Shown here: positions 59,276-64,000 of the stretch, in pieces
How the letters are laid out: the number at the start of each line of letters is the position of its first letter
Numbering within the stretch: the stretch's first letter is position 1
NCBI GenBank assembly: GCA_032622095.1
Contig: CP136066.1
Location: 230,334,961 to 230,398,960 of the forward strand
Direction: 5' to 3'
Length of the DNA: 64,000 bases
From: Siphonodentalium dalli
Taxonomy: Eukaryota; Mollusca; Scaphopoda; Gadilida; Siphonodentaliidae
Notes under the pieces: model-generated
Told to the model about the DNA's origin: nothing
What the model saw: the letters and a program-made list of their open reading frames with translations, nothing else
Database searches by the model: none
Made by a program: the position numbers and the translations under genes

Positions 59276-61938
59276 GCGCCAACCGAAAAACAATAAATTG
59301 GCAAAAGCTTGATGTTGAATTATATAAAAGCTATGTATTAGATAGTATCTCAAATATACCAAGCGCACTCAGTAACAAGAGTGAAGTGGATGCAGCTTAC
59401 ACAAGCCTAGTTAGCGCTATGCTGTCTGCTGCTCAAATGGCAAATCCCACACCTCACAGTCGACAAAATTCCAAACCATATTGGGGCCGTGACATTCAAC
59501 ACTTACATAAAGCTATGATAACACATAGGAAAATGTGGATTACTTCAGGGCGGCCCACAGATTTTAACAACGTAATTTATCGGGCCTATAGAGACCAAAA
59601 ACGTTTCTTCCGAAGAGCCCATCGCTTAGCTGTAAAATCATATTTCAAGGACTCTATTTATAAAATAGAACGTCAAGCAGTTTCCGATCACAAAGCCTTC
59701 TGGAAATCCGTCCGTCCTAAAACTGGAAGCAGTGTGCGCCCAGGAACGGAAATGCTATTTAATGGCATTATGTATCGAGATCCTCTGGACATTGCTTTAG
59801 GATGGCAAAACTATTTTGCAGAACTTTATAAATGTTCAACCCATAAAGATAAGGAGTTTGAGTTATTTGTCAAATCGAAAATAGAAGAATTTCTCGATTC
59901 CGATCAATTAAATGAAGGAACTAATGATCTCACAGGGTCTGTCTCACTGGTCGAGATTAATAAAGCAATTGGAAATCTAAAACTAAACAAAGCAGGGGGA
60001 ATTGACAACTTGTCGAATGAACACATTATAAATGCACCATTGAATGTTCGCACTGCTTTATGTTTGTTATTTTCAACCATGTTTAAGCTTGCTCACATCC
60101 CATCTGATATGAAGAAAGGTCTTGTTTTGCCAATATACAAAGGAGATCCGAAACCTATTCAAAACCCAGACAGCTACCGGGCAATCACGCTCCTTCCTGT
60201 ATTATATAAGATTTATGAGAATATAATTCTTCAAAGACTTAAGGAGAGCCATAATTTCAAACATTTTCCGAGTAGCCTACAAAATGGATTCCAGAAAGGA
60301 GTTGGTTGCTCGGTAACTGCCTTCGAACTTCAAGAAGGCATAGCCTATGCCAAATCGAATGGGTCTCGCTTATTCACAGCTTTTCTTGATTCGAAAAAAG
60401 CATTTGACTGTGTATGGCACGAGGGGCTAATTTACAAATTGCATGAGATGGGAATAAATGGTAACTTGTTCCAATTATTTATTGACATGTACTCAAATGT
60501 GGAGAGCTATATATTGTACGAAGGAATTATAACACATTCAATCAAAATGGAGCAAGGTACCAGACAAGGAGACGTTTTATCTCCCTTCCTGTACCTTATT
60601 TTTATTGATGACCTTGTTAAGTCATTGTCTGACTCACCTCATGGTTTGCATATAAGCACGCTGACATGCTCGTGTCCGACCACTGCAGACGATATCACGA
60701 TAACATCACTGACAGAGCACGGTCTGCGAAAACTCATTGACATATGCTACAACTACAGTTTAAAGTGGAGGTTCCAATTTTCTCACGAAAAAAGTAAGAA
60801 CGTTATCTTCAACACCTCTCGCAAACCAGCAGCGCTCACAACAGATAAATCATTTGTAATGGGACCCTGTGCAATATCTGAATCCGATCAGGTAACGCAT
60901 CTGGGCATACTCCAGGATTCTAGAAGTTCCCATATCCCGAACATTGATCACGCTTCTCAAATGCTACGCAAATGCTTCTTTGCCGCTTGTCGCGCCCCGG
61001 TTTCGAAAGATTTCACTCCTCTGACAAACCTTAAACTGTTTAGTCAGGTAGCCATTCCTAAAGCTATGTATGGTTGCGAGATGTGGTGGAGCCTTTCATC
61101 TACGAATTACCTTAGCTTAGAACGAGCATATCGCATGTGCATTACAAACATGCAACTTATCTCTCAGAGAAGTAGTACAATTCTTTCTCTCTCCTTGCTT
61201 GGTGTCTTGCCAATTCAGTATGAACTAGAGAGGAGAAAACTCTTGTTTCTGGGGTCGCTCATCAACTTGCCATACGGTCATAGACAAGCCTTAGAAATAT
61301 TTTTGTTCAATCTCCATGCGATGTTGTTATATGCCCGTCCACCCACGGGTTTTCTTGCGGAGATTACAAATGTTCTTAAAAAATATGACCTATATGATCA
61401 CCTCTTACACTTTGCAACTACAGGGTCTTTTCCGACTATATCAATGTAGAAAATTACTATAAAGGAACGCCTCACTGCTCACTATTGTCGTGAAACTAGT
61501 TATTATGCACAAGGGGATATGCTATTCTTCTTTAAGGTCAAGCCTGATCCAATTTCCATTTGGAAACTCTGGGTTACATGTCGAGACGAACCAGCCTTTT
61601 TCGCCAACTGTGTTATCATGGCACGCACTCTGAACAGAACGACATATGATAATGCTTCTGTATGTTATCATTGCAAACTAAATTATTCGAATCAATTGTT
61701 CCATATGTATAGTAAATGCTCGTCTGAATTCGCTTTGATAACGCCGAACACATTCTGGTACTCCATAATTGATCGATTTGGAATACATGCGTTCAACTTC
61801 TTGGAAGCAATGTCAGAGGAAACCCTCTTAGCCTATTTCTTCGGTGGATGCATCAGCGCAGAAATTCACCTCATCTGCGACGAGAAGCAGCTATTCGGAC
61901 AATGCGTCCGCTTCATTTGCGAATTATGCGCGGTCTGA
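59275..61938 (+). pseudogene. LINE ORF2 reverse transcriptase, one in-frame stop
   Basis: The linker (QAVSDHKAFWKSVRPKTG) is followed by RT motifs: NKAGGIDNLSNEHI, YRAITLLPVLYKIYE, NGFQKGVGCSVTAFELQEGI, motif A FLDSKKAFDCVWH (about 60380-60420), motif B QGTRQGDVLSPFLYLIFIDD, and motif C TADD (about 60682-60693). Both catalytic Asp of motif C are present, but the usual aromatic residue is Thr. A TAG at 61447-61449 interrupts the frame, which resumes without shift. The C-terminal part contains CYHCKLNYSNQLFHMYSKC, a CX2CX9HX4C zinc-binding motif typical of LINE C-termini. An ATG at 59230 lies in the flanking repeat and is probably not the native start. The enzyme would copy element RNA into DNA at the nicked target. 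Confidence 0.85.
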
Positions 61939-62193
61939 GCAATACATGGATGTCTTAACATCTTGTCTTGCAGTAATTATTTCAGCAATAAATTTATAAT
62001 TATTATTATGTGAACTATTCGGTCTTTGATATGGTGACTCTAAAGTCATCCGACCTCCTGGTGTCTCATTTGGTATTTGAGGAATTAAGTCATGTTAAAT
62101 TATATTGTGTATATATGTCAACAGTTTATTTGTGTATGTATATATTGTATCATATTGTCTCCATGTTTGGAGGAATAAACATCTCTCTCTCTC
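59276..62193 (+). mobile_element. 5'-truncated LINE with reverse transcriptase
   Basis: The insertion starts within the linker before the RT domain and includes the whole RT and C-terminal region. It ends after AATAAA (62174-62179) with a (CT)n tail at 62181-62194, consistent with a LINE 3' end. No endonuclease is present. It is flanked by the 1051-bp direct repeats, read here as target-site duplication. It belongs to a different family from the neighbouring minus-strand LINE, since both contain the linker region and the two differ. Confidence 0.78.
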
Positions 62194-63244
62194 CCATGCC
62201 AACTGGGCAAATATTATTAGCATTCTACTAGCATATCCGAAAATCTCAAAGAAATCGACCGTACCACTCCATAGAAAACATATCTGAACTACGCTGAATT
62301 GTCAACATTTACATCTTGATTCGAGATGCAACTATCTGCGATAAACTAACGCGAATGAGTTGGCAATCGGGACTTATTGCATTTAATTAATATATAGACA
62401 TGACTATGTGTGTTGTAAATTTGGATTAAAAATGTTAAAAAAATATTTAAAAACATTAACTACTTTGAGCAAGATTATTCTCTATTTCTATTTGGTCACC
62501 TCATCGGAGTGTTTCACATCACTTCAATTATAGGTGTAGGATCCATTTAAACCAGTAGCATGACCATTGTAACAGTATGAGAAAATATGTAGTAATACAA
62601 GGTGTATCTATCTATATTTAAATTACATAATTTTTTTCCTGCAAAAATCACTCATCATCATATTACGTACCAAATTATTGCTTTTGTTTTCTGATTGCCC
62701 ATTGCATTGCTTGCGGTGTTCAGGAATTTATCTACGTTGCAATTTGTCTTTTTCCCACCTGAATTGAGTAAAACAGTATATTGTGTTTTTGCATAATTGA
62801 CCTTTCCAGCTGTCAATCAAATAATTATTAGGTGATATTTTCGACAAATCAGCGACTGAGCCGGCCAATGGCTGCATAGAAAATTCTGCTGCCATCTTTC
62901 GTCACCATAATTTTGATATCCATGCATACATTCAGTGTTAAATTGACTATATTCAAACAACTTTTTTGTTGTCTAATCATAATATACTGAGATTTATATT
63001 TGCGCCATGATTTTATAAATTTATCCGGGATTATAACAATGTTTTTCGTTTAACATGATACTTGTGATAATTTTCACATTTAGTGGCAAAACGAATGTGT
63101 GTTCTCTGGTTTAGACATATTACAGAGTTTAGGGATCACTGTCTGTTTAGTCTAATTACGATTTTTTCCCCGGAGCCCTTGACCAATTTCAACCAAATTT
63201 GGTGTGGTGCCTCGGCAGATGTTATAAGGCCTTATTTTTTTTAA
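62194..63244. repeat. 1051-bp direct repeat, right copy
   Basis: Collinear with 58225-59275 at a constant offset of 3969 bp. It begins directly after the (CT)n LINE tail and continues on the right into AT-rich DNA unrelated to the LINE. Confidence 0.92.
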
Positions 63245-63905
63245 TTATTATTTAACATTTTTGAGTAAGAATTTTCAATCTAAAAATCTAAAAAGAAAAT
63301 TAAAAACTTAGAAAAAAAACATTAAACTACAATCAGGATTCAAACTAAAAAAAAAAAATTTAATTTAAATAAAAAATGTTTTTATATCAAACTGTTTGAA
63401 AGATCACAATTTGCACGAATCATATACATGAGTCTGTTCCAGCTAGTTAACATAAGGGCAAGTGTTGATGTGTTCACTTCGGAAGTCAATCTCGGGTAAC
63501 AGACAACATTTATATGGATACAGCCTTTTTGTGGGCGGTTCGCTGTATGTGTGACCTCCGCGTAAAGCTCCATTACATATCATAGGTACACGTGTATGCT
63601 AAAATATGTCCGGAAAGGGTATATTACCCGATTACGTTTTCTTGACACGAAGCTATTAAAACACACCACGCTCTGCTTTCTCTTCGTTGTGTTCATCAAC
63701 AGAATTCAATACCAACGGCGTTTGAGAGCGAATGCAGTTCTAGAGTTTCTTCCCTTGGTCTACATATCGACAAATTTGTATGGAAATCTTCCATGTAGGT
63801 TCAGTGTAAATGTGTTTTGCGATACCTCATACGTGTGCATGAGATTGGAACGAGCAATGGAACCCTTAAAATGCTGTCACTTCTTTCTTGTTACTTTGTT
63901 GTAAT
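63245..63905. other. AT-rich flank, no supported gene
   Basis: A-rich runs lie at 63290-63380. The frame at 63596-63904 (102 codons, plus) has no recognisable domain. Confidence 0.35.
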
Positions 63906-63915
63906 TGTTCGGGGA

Positions 63916-64000
63916 GTACGACCCCGGGTAACACAGCGTTTCATGCAGACGACCCCGGATAACACAGCGTTTCACGCAGACAACCCCGGGTAACACAGCG
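63916..64000. repeat. 31-bp tandem repeat running off the window
   Basis: Nearly three copies of 'acgaccccgg(g/a)taacacagcgtttca(t/c)gcag' are visible, continuing past the end. Confidence 0.88.

Noticed and set aside
58225-63244. LTR retrotransposon reading of the 1051-bp direct repeats
   Set aside because: The enclosed RT has LINE motifs and a LINE-type C-terminal zinc motif. There is no gag, protease, integrase, primer-binding site or TG..CA termini, and the LINE has its own tail at the repeat border.

Overview
The window looks like a stretch of a metazoan nuclear genome, probably a marine lophotrochozoan such as a mollusc. The grounds are an AT-rich, intron-like sequence with no long host reading frames, GT-AG splice signals, LINE retrotransposons whose ORF1 carries zinc knuckles and an SGNH esterase, several families of small TTAA-flanked DNA elements, a hAT-type element, and many minisatellites. 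The taxonomic guess is an inference. Nothing here looks bacterial.

Left part (about 0.75-30.15 kb). The most interesting content is a minus-strand series of very short exons. Each is bounded by plausible GT-AG sites, each is a multiple of 3 nt, and each is in phase 1 at both ends. Read in transcript order (right to left), the first recognised exon (30076-30147) ends a propeptide with a furin-type R-L-K-R site and starts a Gly/Met-rich mature chain with Gln. Further exons of 21-51 nt encode short Gly/Pro/Met-rich blocks (GSFGLGTMCGMG, GGFAGGSFMPP, GGMSRLWMDPP), and one 375-nt exon encodes a Pro-rich segment. Together they suggest a secreted modular protein assembled from symmetric micro-exons, resembling in architecture only the micro-exon genes of schistosomes. 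The signal-peptide exon and the 3' end were not found. The introns are filled with transposons and satellites, including a 2.3-kb minisatellite at 9.73-12.03 kb.

Middle part (30-54 kb). I found no secure host gene. It holds foldback elements, MITEs, RTE-like and CR1/L2-like LINE tails, a proline/glycine-coding-looking minisatellite at 38.9-39.5 kb, a 2.2-kb TA-flanked element, and a degraded Myb/SANT-like DNA-binding fragment at 51.1-51.3 kb.

Right part (54.4-63.2 kb). A minus-strand LINE retains ORF1 (RNA-binding region, three zinc knuckles, SGNH esterase) and the endonuclease half of ORF2, but no reverse transcriptase. Next to it lies a plus-strand, 5'-truncated LINE with an almost complete reverse transcriptase. 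That second LINE is flanked by near-identical 1051-bp direct repeats. Repeat-family boundaries indicate that these are an exceptionally long target-site duplication rather than LTRs. The window ends inside a 31-bp tandem repeat.
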